NCBI GenBank assembly: GCA_032622095.1
Contig: CP136063.1
Span: forward strand, 145,221,950 to 145,285,949
Reading direction: 5' to 3'
DNA from: Siphonodentalium dalli
Taxonomy: Eukaryota > Mollusca > Scaphopoda > Gadilida > Siphonodentaliidae
DNA: 64,000 nt
Made by a program: the position numbers and the translations under genes. Numbering within the stretch: position 1 is the first letter of the stretch; each line of letters begins with the position of its first letter. Shown piece after piece: positions 44,450 to 55,344 of the stretch. Below the pieces are notes generated by a model. That model searched no databases. It had not been told where the DNA came from and saw only the letters and a list, made by a program, of their open reading frames with translations.

Positions 44450-45200
44450 GTAAACGGTATGAAAAAACGGCCTGGATACATGTATGTCCCTGATATATAT
44501 ATATATATGTATACAAGGTTGACAAAATTTACTCTATGCATTATACATAAATTATATATATCCCACAACTTTGAACCAGCTGTGGGGTATATATATAATA
44601 GTTTTTGCTCAAAGATACTTAATTTTCACCAAAGGGCCATAGTTGGGTCTGTCGTCCGTTTTTGCATGATCATTTAAACAGTTTGATTTAATGTACATAC
44701 ATATATACATGTACATGTATATGTATTTATTTACATTTATATGTACATTATATGCCTCATAATTTGTAACCATGTACATGTATGGTGTACATGTATGTCT
44801 ATACAAGGTTGACATAATTGACTCTGTGTGCATGTTACATGAATTATACATGTAACCATGTATATACCCCACAACTTTGAACCAGCTGTGGGGTATATAT
44901 AATAGTTTTCGCTCAAAAATACTGAATTTTCACCAAAGGGCCATAGTTGGGTCTGTCGTTGTTTTTTGATGAATTTAAACAGTTTGGTTTTATGTACATA
45001 CGTATATACTACTAGTAGTACATGTATAATATTTATTTACATTTACATGTACAGTATATGCCTCATAATTTGTAATCGAGTATGGTGTATGTTACATGAA
45101 TTATATATGTACATGTATATACCCCACAACTTTAAACCAGCTGTGGGGTACATGTATTAATAGTTATTGCTATTAATTTTCACCAAAAACCATAGTTGGG
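44450..45200 (-). repeat. family A units in inverted orientation
   Basis: Three minus-strand copies of the hairpin head (ACAACTTTGAACCAGCTGTGGGG-type at ~44562, 44871 and 45124), each followed by TTTTCACCAAAGGGCCATAGTTG or its variant. They are separated by TACATGTA-rich stretches. They face the direct array at 41.2-44.1 kb head to head. Confidence 0.7.
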
Positions 45201-45208
45201 CCTACTTT

Positions 45209-45379
45209 CAGGTGCCTAATAATCGTGATTGCCTAATAATAGTGATGGGTACTGATTTAGGCTGAAATTAATAATAGTGATGGCAATTTCACTCTACATG
45301 TATGTATGTCTCAATGCCAAATAATAGTGATCGTTGGCATTTTCTCCAAAATCGTGCTGACACTATTACTAGGCACCTG
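45209..45379. mobile_element. 171 bp MITE with CAGGTGCC ends
   Basis: CAGGTGCCTAATAATCGTGAT at the left is mirrored by ACACTATTACTAGGCACCTG at the right. The interior repeats AATAATAGTGATGG. Related CATCACTATTATTAGGCACC words occur at 19775-19800. No convincing target duplication. Confidence 0.65.
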
Positions 45380-45389
45380 AGAGTACTGC

Positions 45390-46450
45390 CCGTTTGTACG
45401 GTTTGCGCATATTACGATAATTTAAACAGTTTTGATTAAAAACAAAGCAAGAAATTTAAAAAAAAAACTAATGTTGTTATAACCTCTGCCAGGGTGACCA
45501 AAGTCATCACACCAAATTTAGTTAAATCAGTCCAGGTTTCTTCGATGAACAAAAACGGTTGACAGACACAACAACATGTACATGTATGGCCCTCGGTCAA
45601 AATTAAGTATTTTTGAGCAAAGACTATTATCCCACACCTGGTTAACAGTTGCGTGGTACGGTATATATAGTTTATGTAACATGTTTTTCGTCGCGGTAGA
45701 CAACAAAGAGCGTTATCAATTAGGCCAAAAAAAAAAACCTCTTTGTTTCCGATACCCTGCCTGGCTGAGATTTTCTTGCCTGCCTCAATTTTTTTTTTTT
45801 ATTTCCTTCAGAAAGTTAGTCTTTATAGTAAACTGTTAAGAGTGTTAATGTGGTCAATATTTATCGTTTTCCCAATGCCAAAAGCAAAAATAAGTGGGTC
45901 ATTAAGCTCAACATTGGTAGAGATCTTACTGCAGGTGAATGGACAACATGTTTTTATCCAAGGTTATAAAAATAAATTAGCAATTGTGACATTTAAATGT
46001 AAAGAGCGTCCATGCTTCCATCTCCCAAAAAACATGGGTTGCCATCCGCCATCTTGGATTTTACTCTTTGCATGACTTAATACTTTGGCACATCCAACAA
46101 GACGACATTCCTAATCCGATCATCACCAAACTTTCGAAGTGACTTCTAGAATTTCATTGAAAAATATAGCCGCCAGTGGCCATCTTTGATTTCAAATTTG
46201 AATGCATCAGCACCCCATGCAATCATCATTTATTGGATAATTGTTTTCACAAGATATTAAAGCATGTTTAGGATCACCTCTGGATGGGAGCCATCAAATT
46301 TTTTTCCAAATTTGTTGGAAGACACTTGGATTTTACTCTATGTATGCCTAAATCCTTTGTCACAACTTGCAGACGATGTCCCTTGTCCGATCGCCACTAA
46401 ACTTCATGGGATAGGTGCCGTTGACCTCAAATATTTAAACTTAAAGAGGC
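45390..46450. repeat. mixed family A and ATGGC-type repeat fragments
   Basis: An inverted family A piece (CATCACACCAAATTTAGTTAAATCAG near 45509) precedes a direct piece (CTATTATCCCACACCTGG...GGTAGACAACAAAGAGCG). Then comes ATTGTGACATTTAAATGTAAAGAG shared with 22085, then fragments like those of the 20.4 kb array (CGCCATCTTGGATTTTACTC at 46049). This is the upstream flank of the Crypton-like ORF. Confidence 0.55.
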
Positions 46451-46747
46451 ACTAATAATTAGCAATGAAGTGTGTTTATTATATCAGCTGAAACGAGAGA
46501 CGGTATATAACTTACTTTATTATACGCTCAACAGTGAATTATAGAAAAAAACGCGTTTAGATAAATATCGATATCACCCAGAAGGGGATATAGAAGAATA
46601 TACTTTCACACTAGCTCGCGCGTGCGACCGATTCACTTGCGTGTACCAATGCTCTACCGGAATATTTCAAAATCCACGCGCATCAGTAGAGTTATCTTTC
46701 CTCTTCTATACTTTGTACGTCTGTATTGTTTACGTTTTGCGGAAAAT

Positions 46748-48430
46748 ATGGAAGGCCATTCTACACTCGTCGGAGATGATCTTTGGGGGAATTTCCAATT
46801 AGATGAAGAAATATCACTTGAGGAGTTATTTAAAGAGATTGATGAAGATTCGACAAAAACGGGAACAGTTTCTTGTGCTGGTGATGCTGGAAGTGGAACT
46901 AAGTTGGACCCTGGGCCTAGCGCCAGTAGCGGTATATTGTTTGATGAAATCGACGGAATTAACCCTCACCCTGACCCTGTCATCACTGCACCTTCAAGTT
47001 CAGCTTCAGCTCATTCTGTGTACAGTGTTGGAAACCAGGGAAGGATGGACAATCTGAGGTTTGTAAAAATGTCTGGAGGTGATGTTGATAATTTCAACCA
47101 AGATCAGCAGAATGTGAACACAAAAAGAAAGACTGAGTATGACTTGAAGTTGTTGAGTCTGTATGCTTTGGAAAGTGGTGAAACCAGAGTGATAGAGCAA
47201 ATTCCACCGAATGAACTTTGTGAACTCATTTCTGAATTCCTGCTGTCGGTGCGGAAGAAGGATGGCTGTGAATTTGAGCCAACACTGCGCGCCTACATAT
47301 CATCTTTTGATAGATATTTAAGGAGTAAGAACTATGAAGCGTCACTCATAACCGACCACAGATTTGCCAAATGCCGACAAACACTGAAAAACAAACAGAA
47401 GCAGTTAAAATCTATGGGTCGAGGAAACAAACCACATGCTGCAGATCCACTGTCTCAAACTGACATAGATAAACTTTTTGATGCAAAAGTACTTGGACCT
47501 CATAATCCAAAATCACTGCTAAATTCAATGTGTTTGATGTGTACGCTACATTTCGGCATGCGAACTGGCCAAGAAACTTACTCACTGAAATGGGGTGACG
47601 TTGAAGTAAGAGAAGATGAGGCGGGCAGGAATTATGTGATATACACCCAAGAGCGACAAACGAAAACGAGGAGTGGAGAAAACCCAAGGGATGTGAGGAA
47701 AGTAAAACCCAGAGCGTATTCAACAGAAGACAAATTGAAAGATCCAGTCACATTATATCAGCTATTTGCAGAAAAAAGACCAGCTGAAATGTGCGCGTCT
47801 GACTCACCATTTTTCTTGGCCATGAATCATCAAGGGTGGATGAAACTGGGAAAATCGTGGTACAAAAAAAATGCATTTGGATTAAATAACATCTATGCGA
47901 TAATGAAGAATATGTTCACTGATGCTGGACTAGAAACCGACAAGCGAATAACAGCTTACAGTGTGAGGAAACACCCTGTGCAGTCATTGTGTGATGAAGG
48001 TGTACCTGCCCATCAAATAATTCAGGTGTCAGGACATAAGAATGTTAACAGCCTCCTGAATTACAGTAAAATAAATCCAGAACAAAGTAGGCAAATATCT
48101 GATATTCTATCTGACAATGACAGGAATTCAAACAACATTTCTCCAAGAATTCAGCCTGAAAGCAGTGAAAGTGCATGTACCTGTGTAGCTGTACCAACCC
48201 CCAGTCTCTGTGTAAAGAGGCCTGTTGAAATCTCATTTCCAAGTCATGGTGAAATTTGTGACAATTCCGGACAGTTGCCGAAGTCGGTATTCAGTGGTAA
48301 TACATTTCATGGAGCCGTTAATGTATATTTCCAGGCCTCACAGAAGCACAGCATTACAAATGAAATGAACCTCAACCGGAATGAAAAGCGTTTCAAACGC
48401 ATTCGGGTGATAGACAGCGACAGTGATTGA
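46748..48430 (+). CDS. Crypton-like tyrosine recombinase (DUF3504/ZMYM-QRICH1-type)
   Basis: 560 aa from the ATG in AAATATGG; the frame is open from 46622, but the extra 42 residues look non-conserved. The N-terminus is acidic and Ser-rich (LDEEISLEELFKEIDEDS), followed from ~residue 130 by a DUF3504-type domain (RKTEYDLKLL... to NYSKINPEQS). Recombinase residues, numbered from this Met: Arg272 (FGMRTGQE), Lys306 (ERQTKTRSG), Arg407 (AYSVRKH), His430 (VSGHKNVNS), Tyr439 (LLNYSK). The first His of the H-x-x-R box is Tyr404. The C-terminus is basic (NEKRFKRIR), a possible nuclear signal. DUF3504 genes such as ZMYM2, QRICH1 and KIAA1958 descend from Crypton DNA transposons. The ORF is uninterrupted and intronless; it could be a Crypton element or a domesticated copy. 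Confidence 0.85.
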   Translation: MEGHSTLVGDDLWGNFQLDEEISLEELFKEIDEDSTKTGTVSCAGDAGSGTKLDPGPSASSGILFDEIDGINPHPDPVITAPSSSASAHSVYSVGNQGRMDNLRFVKMSGGDVDNFNQDQQNVNTKRKTEYDLKLLSLYALESGETRVIEQIPPNELCELISEFLLSVRKKDGCEFEPTLRAYISSFDRYLRSKNYEASLITDHRFAKCRQTLKNKQKQLKSMGRGNKPHAADPLSQTDIDKLFDAKVLGPHNPKSLLNSMCLMCTLHFGMRTGQETYSLKWGDVEVREDEAGRNYVIYTQERQTKTRSGENPRDVRKVKPRAYSTEDKLKDPVTLYQLFAEKRPAEMCASDSPFFLAMNHQGWMKLGKSWYKKNAFGLNNIYAIMKNMFTDAGLETDKRITAYSVRKHPVQSLCDEGVPAHQIIQVSGHKNVNSLLNYSKINPEQSRQISDILSDNDRNSNNISPRIQPESSESACTCVAVPTPSLCVKRPVEISFPSHGEICDNSGQLPKSVFSGNTFHGAVNVYFQASQKHSITNEMNLNRNEKRFKRIRVIDSDSD

Positions 48431-48628
48431 ATTTATTGTGTTTACAATTTCTGGTCGGTGTTTCCACTGTTTCCGGTTTAATTTATCATTCCAAGTTCAA
48501 GTTTGTGCTGAAGAACAACAAAGTGAAGGGAGTTATTGTGATTATTTAATTTACATAATATTCACTCATATTATTACAGTTATAATTAAAAACTATGTTA
48601 TGTTGAAATTGGACATATTTATGGGGGA

Positions 48629-48634
48629 AATAAA
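48629..48634 (+). terminator. poly(A) signal AATAAA after the Crypton-like ORF
   Basis: Consensus AATAAA ~200 nt past the stop codon at 48428-48430. It is the first such hexamer downstream on this strand. A 37 bp sequence overlapping it recurs at 50096. Confidence 0.45.
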
Positions 48635-48668
48635 GGGAAGAATACGGGAACTATATTTTTAAATTCCG
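48632..48668 (+). repeat. 37 bp repeat, copy 1
   Basis: AAAGGGAAGAATACGGGAAC through AAATTCCG, repeated exactly at 50096-50132 in the same orientation, 1464 bp away. Flanking bases differ. Confidence 0.8.
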
Positions 48669-48802
48669 CGGATGGTGAAGCAGTATTGCGTGAAGCGGCA
48701 CCGATCAGCTGATGGCTTCAAAAATGGTGTATTTTGAAGACGATTGTGAGATCATTTATCGTCGTAAATGGTGAATTTCTTTGGATATGCGTATAATAAA
48801 AA

Positions 48803-48889
48803 GAATATCTAGTGTTTTTGAGTGGATACCGAAAAATATGTCATGAGTGAGCGAGACAAATGTTTATTTAAAAACACTAGATATCCTCT
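48803..48889. repeat. hairpin AATATCTAGTGTTTTT / AAAAACACTAGATAT
   Basis: Arms of ~18 nt separated by ~47 nt, located between the poly(A) region and the 681 bp inverted-repeat element. Possibly a remnant MITE. Confidence 0.6.
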
Positions 48890-48938
48890 ATTTATCCGGA
48901 GAGTGCCATGTTATATTAGGCGCTGTTAGGTGAATAAT

Positions 48939-49619
48939 GGCTGCGGACACACGTACCACAGTAGCGATGGCATAGTAGGTGTGACAATTTATTATGGTGG
49001 AGTTTTGTGACAATTTGTTGTCATAATTAATATTCCATAGCAAGCCATGTCGCCATCTGCACATTCGCACAATGAGTCTACCAAGCTCTACCAGCGACGG
49101 TCGATCTCTCAATGTGTATCTACCTGAATGCCTTGTCGATGTTGATCTTTACTCAACACGCAGTGTTATATTTTGCATGCTAAGACACAGGCCACTTGAT
49201 AACTTAATGAATAACCCATCCCAACAGCCATGATTGTTCTTACTAATGACATTAATATAAGTAGATAAACATGCATGCTTTGAGATCATATACAAAAACG
49301 TACCACAATAATGATATGTGAGTCAATGAGGAATTACCACCAGGCCACTGTCAAACACAATTCTGGACGATCTATCGTACACTTATATATCCTTATATAT
49401 ATCGTCGTGAATACAATTTAGCAAAACGTAATTAGTAGAGATCAACCTTTGTGAAAGGCAATAGTTAATTGGTCCAGTCGACTCATTGTGCGGAAAATCA
49501 GCGGGCGACATGGGTAGCTATGGCACAGAATTATGACTGACCAATTGTCACCAAACTCCACCATAATAAATTGTCACACCTACTATGCCATCGCTACTGT
49601 GATACGTGTGTCCGAAGCC
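48939..49619. mobile_element. 681 bp inverted-repeat element
   Basis: Ends GGCTGCGGACACACG / CGTGTGTCCGAAGCC. Arms pair strongly for ~79 bp (AGTAGCGATGGCATAGTAGG and its mirror) and more weakly to ~145 bp (CGCACAATGAGTC). AAT flanks both sides (48936-48938, 49620-49622), a possible 3 bp duplication. The 74-codon minus-strand frame inside the left arm is not proposed as a gene. No transposase. Confidence 0.75.
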
Positions 49620-52430
49620 AATGTTTTTAAATGACTTGAAGGAGCAGTAATAATTTATTAATTCTTCACACGATTTTGCAGCATGTCCACTGGAATGTCA
49701 TGTAAAATGATGGACAGGTTATCCCCTAGCAGATATTGATATAAATTTATAATTTGAATTAAGCGATCGGTAAAGTGTGATTGATGCGCTTTTTCCCAAT
49801 TTTGTCATGTTGCATAAAACTTACCGACTGAAGAGAAAATTCATAGCTGAATTCAGCTAGGATTACTAAATTCAGCTAGTACAGGGCTCAAAATACATCT
49901 TATTTTGCAAGAATCATTAGCTGAATAAAGTTAGTCATAAAGCACTGAAAATTTATAAGTTTCACGAGAATCATTAACGATTATCGGTTCGGTGATACTC
50001 GTCGAATCTTAAGGCCTGCAGGATAGTTGAATTCAACTATACTGTAGATGAATTTTCATAATTCCCAGACCTTTACAGTGTATTACCATAAGAAAAAAGG
50101 GAAGAATACGGGAACTATATTTTTAAATTCCGATATGTTCCTTTTAGAGACTCGGACCTGGAATCAACAAAATAATCAATACACTGTTATTCGATACAGA
50201 ATAATCAATACACTGTTATTCGCTTGTCGGTTTCTAGTCCAGAATCAGTGAACATATTCTTCAATGAATACACATACACAGAATAATCAATATATCGGTG
50301 AATACACTTTCATTTAAAACTTAAAATTTAATGTACTGAGTGTAATGTTCCTTTTAGCACCAGAGACTCGGACCTGGAATCAACAAAATAGTCTTTACCA
50401 AATACAACAATAATCATTTATTCAAAAAATCTTTTCCAGGATCATGTTTCAGACTACTGCCAGAACTGATACCTTCTACTATTGAAATCTGCCGTGACTA
50501 CCCAGTGGTGTAAAATGGCCCATGAAATTGATCTCATCACCTGATCCTGCAGGCTGCACGGAAGTTTTCTGCAAATGTGATAATAAGTTGTGAGTATATT
50601 TAAGACAAATTACTTACATTAATGCTCTCCTTAAAAGTTGTGGGGTTTATATCATTTATGTTGTTTAAAACCAAGTACATGTCTGTCAATTTTGTTATTT
50701 AAACCATGTTCTTAAAAGTTAATGAGTAAAAATGTATACACATACACAGAATAATCAATATATTGGTGAATATTTGAAAACTGTACAATTATTTGGAAGA
50801 TTGCATTACGCTAAATTCAAAGTTCAAATTCACAGAAAAAAACATTTCCATGTCGAACCTGATGACTTACCATGAATTAGGGTTTGCTTCGGCACGCTGG
50901 AATTTTATTGCTATTGCCATGGCGTAATCAAGCAAAGTAGTAAAATATGCCACCCCTGTTACTAACAAACAACAATCCGCTTACACCAATTGCAGTCATT
51001 TCATACCACCAGAATATATTTATTGTTATTGCCTTTTGTTAATTCTTGGAAATAATTGAGCTTGAATAAGCTCATGATATTGAATATGTTTAAAATCCCT
51101 ATAAGCATGGGTGAACTCACACATTTATTGCAAAAAGGTACAAAACTGATTACTCTGTGGGCCATGAACTTAAAGAGTTCCAAGTTGATCGTATTTGCAT
51201 AAGTATCAACACGTTGTACCAATCCAAATATAATAATAACTGTTTTCTTTGGATGAGTATTTTTTTAACAAATATAAATATTCACTGGTAACAGGAGTGA
51301 CATTGGTAACAGGGGTGACATCTTGGTAACATGAATGGCCTTATGGAAGTTATGGTCTCTATTTTGAATAGAACTGTGCTATCAATTTCTGATATTTTAT
51401 ATGTGGCAAATTTAATGAAGTTGACCATGGCCTGAATGGGGGGGGGTCTTGCAAGATATCAAACAACAAATATAAAATAAAACATATATTACTTCTTTTT
51501 TTTCAAATGGATTATATTGAATTTCCTTCTTGTGATGAAAAGCGATGACTGCTGACTTTGGTGATATTCATTGACAAGAACTGGCTAATCAAAGTGTTGT
51601 TGGCAATAAATGTTCAGTGCACATATCTGTTGCACATGTTACTGTCACTCCTGTTACCAAAAAAGTAACAGGAGTGACTTACAATGTATATGGCAGTTAA
51701 TGATACATTTCTAAAAATGTATTTTTATTTGAAAATTAAACTTATGTTTTGCATAAAAGACTCATTCTAGAATATGAAAAACGTATTCCTGATACGTATT
51801 CCTTGCTATACTCTTGGTAACAGGAGTAACATAGAAATTTGTAACAGGAGCAATGAGATCAATATTTTCAAGTTTAAATGAAGAAATTGCATATTCCAGT
51901 TATAGTCGTTTTGTTCATGTTTCATGGACTGGATTGGATATGTGAGATTTATCTGATCTCTTCAGGAAAAAAATATAGTCTATACTGTTCAATGTAGAAA
52001 AATAACATTCAGAAATTCATGACATGGACTTATGTTGGCTCTGTAAAAATCCAACCGCTCAGACTTTGGTTCAGTTTTTTGTCTGAATATCCTAATTATC
52101 ATGGCACATGTACCTAGAAACAATTATTTGGTTTTCTCCTGTTGCACAAACTTCTGTAATTATAGGACCAATGGTTGTAACATCAAATTGTACACTTTTC
52201 AGACATTCACCCATATACCCAGTCTGAGTAAACTCATACCTAAATATTCATTACAACATTGAATATAAGGTCTGACGGATAACATCGATATTTCATTTCC
52301 AAGTCCTCGGGATTCCGTAATCTGATTGATTGCGTAAATTATTTTCCGTCCAATGAAACCGTATGGGTTAATAAACAAGTGTCAGTGGGCGGAGCTAGAC
52401 TCCCATAATGTCACCTCTAAATATAGTAAC
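49620..52430. other. non-coding; short tandem repeats, no recognised gene
   Basis: Apart from the repeats listed separately: AATAATCAATACACTGTTATTCG duplicated at 50173-50222; a ~40 bp segment ACTCGGACCTGGAATCAACA duplicated at 50150 and 50367; a family A fragment at ~50630-50720; and repeated (G/C)TAACAGG(A/G)GTGAC words at 51290-51860 with one inverted pair at 51646-51684. No supported exon. Confidence 0.4.
50096..50132 (+). repeat. 37 bp repeat, copy 2
   Basis: Exact copy of 48632-48668. It is followed by ATATGTTCCTTTTAGAGACTCGG, itself partly repeated at 50344. Confidence 0.8.
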
Positions 52431-52523
52431 AGAGCGGAATTTCTCCGATCGAAAGCGATGCTTGCAAATACAACAGACAGAAACAATGGCTTCGAAATTA
52501 TATATTCGGTACGATTCGGATTA
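52397..52523 (+). promoter_or_regulatory. possible TATA promoter and very short first exon
   Basis: AAATATAGTAACAG at ~52418 is TATA-like. About 65 bp later an ATG at ~52487 starts MASKLYIRYDSD and stops. A possible donor GGTACG follows codon 8. GTGGGCGGAG at ~52387 is a GC-box-like word. The spacing resembles an animal promoter but nothing confirms it. Confidence 0.2.
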
Positions 52524-52650
52524 ATTTGAAGGATGTGCTAGACCTGATGGATAGGCCTGCGCATGGTACCAACTTGGCCTCCCATAAATATAAATAGAAC
52601 TCACTCACGTCCGTGTATTTGATTTACTTTATTGTACCATGGTTTGCAAA

Positions 52651-52866
52651 TCAAATTATTTGTCGTAAAAAAGTCATCTGAAAGTTAACACCGAGGAAAT
52701 GACTTAATTTTATGCTTTTAAATAGTTCTAAAGCATCATTTTTGATGACGACCTTATTTTTTGCTCTCGGATGCAGCTTTCCGGGTGATGCAGCGAGTTC
52801 ATCTCCCGAAAAAGAATAGTCGCACACACGACAAATATTATCTGCTGTAATTTTATATGTCGCGAC
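52651..52866 (-). CDS. possible exon with CxxC zinc-finger-like half
   Basis: Minus-strand frame (75 codons from 52878) containing NICRVCDYSFSGDELAAS, then a Lys/Asp-rich stretch and LFKSIKLSHFLG. A leading C-x2-C after a short basic N-terminus resembles the first half of ZAD/RAG-N-like zinc-binding modules that continue in the next exon. A possible donor (CTCG|GTGTTA) follows LSHFLG. With the second Cys pair absent here, this is an incomplete domain: either a first exon or a fragment. Family not identified. Confidence 0.3.
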   Translation of the reverse strand, partial: VATYKITADNICRVCDYSFSGDELAASPGKLHPRAKNKVVIKNDALELFKSIKLSHFLGVNFQMTFLRQII

Positions 52867-53104
52867 ACCAGGGGACACAGGCCATTACTATTATTGCGAA
52901 GCACAACAAATAACACGTGGGGACACCTGTCAATCATCGATGTATTTTTTTAAATCCGTGACGTCATTTTGGGGAAGCTCTTCGCTGAATAGAAATGGTT
53001 TTGGCTACATAAGCTCCAGACTCTATATTTCAAATATAGAGTCGACGTTCACCCAGACTGCCATATACCGTAAATGTCCCATAGCTGATTCATAATTATG
53101 GGCA

Positions 53105-53830
53105 TCAATCAAGTTTTTAGTCAAGTTTTTCAAAAACTCGACTTATGGTTTGACGAGGGACGGTTGGCGGGCGGGCGGACCTAAAGAATGCCTTATAACT
53201 TTGACATTTGTGAACGGATTCAAAAAGTTTTTGGTATGTCAGTTGCTCCCAATGACTATTTACTGCCAGTAGAAAATGGGTCACATTCGAACTTTTTTAC
53301 AAGAGTTATCTATCTTAGATGGTTTTTAGTTAAGTTTTTCACTGTTAGCGCGATAACTCACGCAAATATTAACCAATTTCAACAATATTTGGTACCGTAT
53401 ATGAGACTCTTGCAACAATATCTCGGACGAGTTCGTAAACCAGGTTTGTCCGAATTTTTTTCCCTGAGTTATGTGTCTTAGTTTGTCTATTTTTTAGCAA
53501 TTTTATCACCGTTAGCGCGACAACTCGATGTAATATTAACTGATTTCAACAATATTTGGTATTATGTGTCTCCTGCAATAATATCTCGGACGAGTTCGAA
53601 AACCAGGTTTGTCCGAATTTTTTTCGCGGAGTTATGGGTCTTAGTTTGTCTATTTTTAGCAATTTTATCACCGTTAGCGCGATAACTCGATGAAATATTA
53701 ACCGATTTCAACAATATTTGGTATATGAGTCTCCTGCAACAATATCTTGGACGAGTTTGAAAACCAGGTTTGTCTGATTTTTTTTCCGCAGAGTTGCATT
53801 TTCCCCTCGGCGGATACAGGACCCGTTCCC
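53105..53830 (+). repeat. pearl-like element with ~180 bp core units
   Basis: AAGTTTTTAGTCAAGTTTTTCAAAAACTCGACTT leader hairpin, GGCGGGCGGGCGGAC microsatellite, then about three units of ~180 bp. These contain AGCGCGATAACTC, TTTCAACAATATTTGGTA, AATATCTCGGACGAGTTCG and CAGGTTTGTCCGAATTTTTTT. Same architecture as 11188-11745 with a different core. Confidence 0.65.
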
Positions 53831-53844
53831 CAAAACCTATCGGA

Positions 53845-53995
53845 AAGCCTGATATACCGCACAGCTGGTTCAAAGTTGTGGGGTATACATGTATATAATT
53901 TATGTAACATGCATAGAGTAAATTTCGTCAACCTTGTATATATATATACTTATACCATAATTGCCTACTATATTGTGTATATAACACCTATTTTG
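53845..53995 (+). repeat. family A fragment
   Basis: ATACCGCACAGCTGGTTCAAAGTTGTGGGG...TTTATGTAACATGCATAGAG...GTCAACCTTGTATATATA: one type a head, fused directly to the preceding array. Confidence 0.65.
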
Positions 53996-54917
53996 TAAAT
54001 TTCATCTATACAGCCTACTGTGGGTATAAAGATTCCTACTGTTGGTATAAATTTCTACTGTTGTGTAAATATTTCAATGGCCCTTTATGGGTTAAGCGTT
54101 TATACACATAGTGGAACGACGCGGCAGTTGACCTCTGGCGGCATCGCTGTCGAAATTTAGCCCAATTTTTAGTCACGCCTGCTTCGCGAAGTAAATACAC
54201 AATTTTTCCGACTCAAAGCACTCTGAAATGCGATAAGTGGTCTAAACACAGAGATATATACAATCCATTTCCATATATTGTGTCGAAAAATGACAGATTA
54301 AAGTTAATTTAACGATGTTTTATGCTAGCTGCACTGACAAAGTACACATTTTATCTTGGTCGGCGACAGCTGCTGAAAATGTAAACAATAACATGTGCGT
54401 CTGCCATCCGTGTTTAAAGCGAATGACGGCTTACACTTTTACATCAAGGTAGATAATGTTATATCACATGAAATCCCCATAATATCATTGGAAAATCCAT
54501 TACATATATTCTTATCTGTCACTAGTGTGTAATCGCCGGGAAACTTGGCATTGCGTAATCGCCGGGAAACTTGGCATTGCGGCAAGTAAATTACCGCGTG
54601 GATTAATACTATTTAGGAAAGCCGCGCTTGAAACTATTACTAGACATTGCATAATGACTGCTTTGTTCATTGAAGTTCAATTATTGTCCAACTTAGTTGC
54701 ATTTACGGAAATAGGCACAAACACAAAGAGGCAAATTAGGGGACTACATTGTATATGGTTCGTCGCAAGGCAGAGCGTGCAATACCGTCGTATACTGCTG
54801 TGAAGCGTCTCAGCCAACGCCGTGCATCTATGCATTTTACATGCATTTTTCAGCTACTTTTGATGATTTTGATTTGATAAAAGGCAAAAATCTCTAGTTT
54901 TTTCATGTGATATACAA
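53996..54917. other. non-coding; one short tandem repeat
   Basis: GTAATCGCCGGGAAACTTGG is repeated twice in tandem (27 bp unit) at 54531 and 54556. A 92-codon frame spans it but has no recognisable features. Otherwise nothing seen. Confidence 0.4.
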
Positions 54918-55071
54918 GATCTTCAACCCGTTATGTTGGGATATATGATTTTATGAAACTCGTTTCATAAATTTGATTCACAACTCGTCTACGACTCGTT
55001 GTGAGTTGTGAATCAAATTTATCAAACTCGTTTCATAAAATCTTATATCCCAACATAACTCGTTGAAGATC
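54918..55071. mobile_element. 154 bp palindrome
   Basis: GATCTTCAACCCGTTATGTT... is mirrored by ...AACATAACTCGTTGAAGATC, with inner arms GTTTCATAAA and TTGATTCACAACTCG meeting at TCTACGACTCG. Near-perfect foldback, likely a MITE. Confidence 0.8.
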
Positions 55072-55344
55072 CTCTGTATCTGCAATGAGGGAAATCTGAA
55101 TGTGTATTCATATCAGCTGACTGATGCCCTAGAAAGTGGCGAATTGCCTAGAAGTATGTATTGCTACGCACGACCCACATTCCCGATAGCTTAAAATATT
55201 TGGGTCACTCGGTGCGCAGACATTTTAACAGTCACCAACAGAGTAGCAATATATTTACGAAGCGACCAAAGAAAAATAATTATGGTATAAACAAAATACA
55301 CCCATGGTAAGCAAAACCACAATACGACTTGTGGTGAAATTTTG

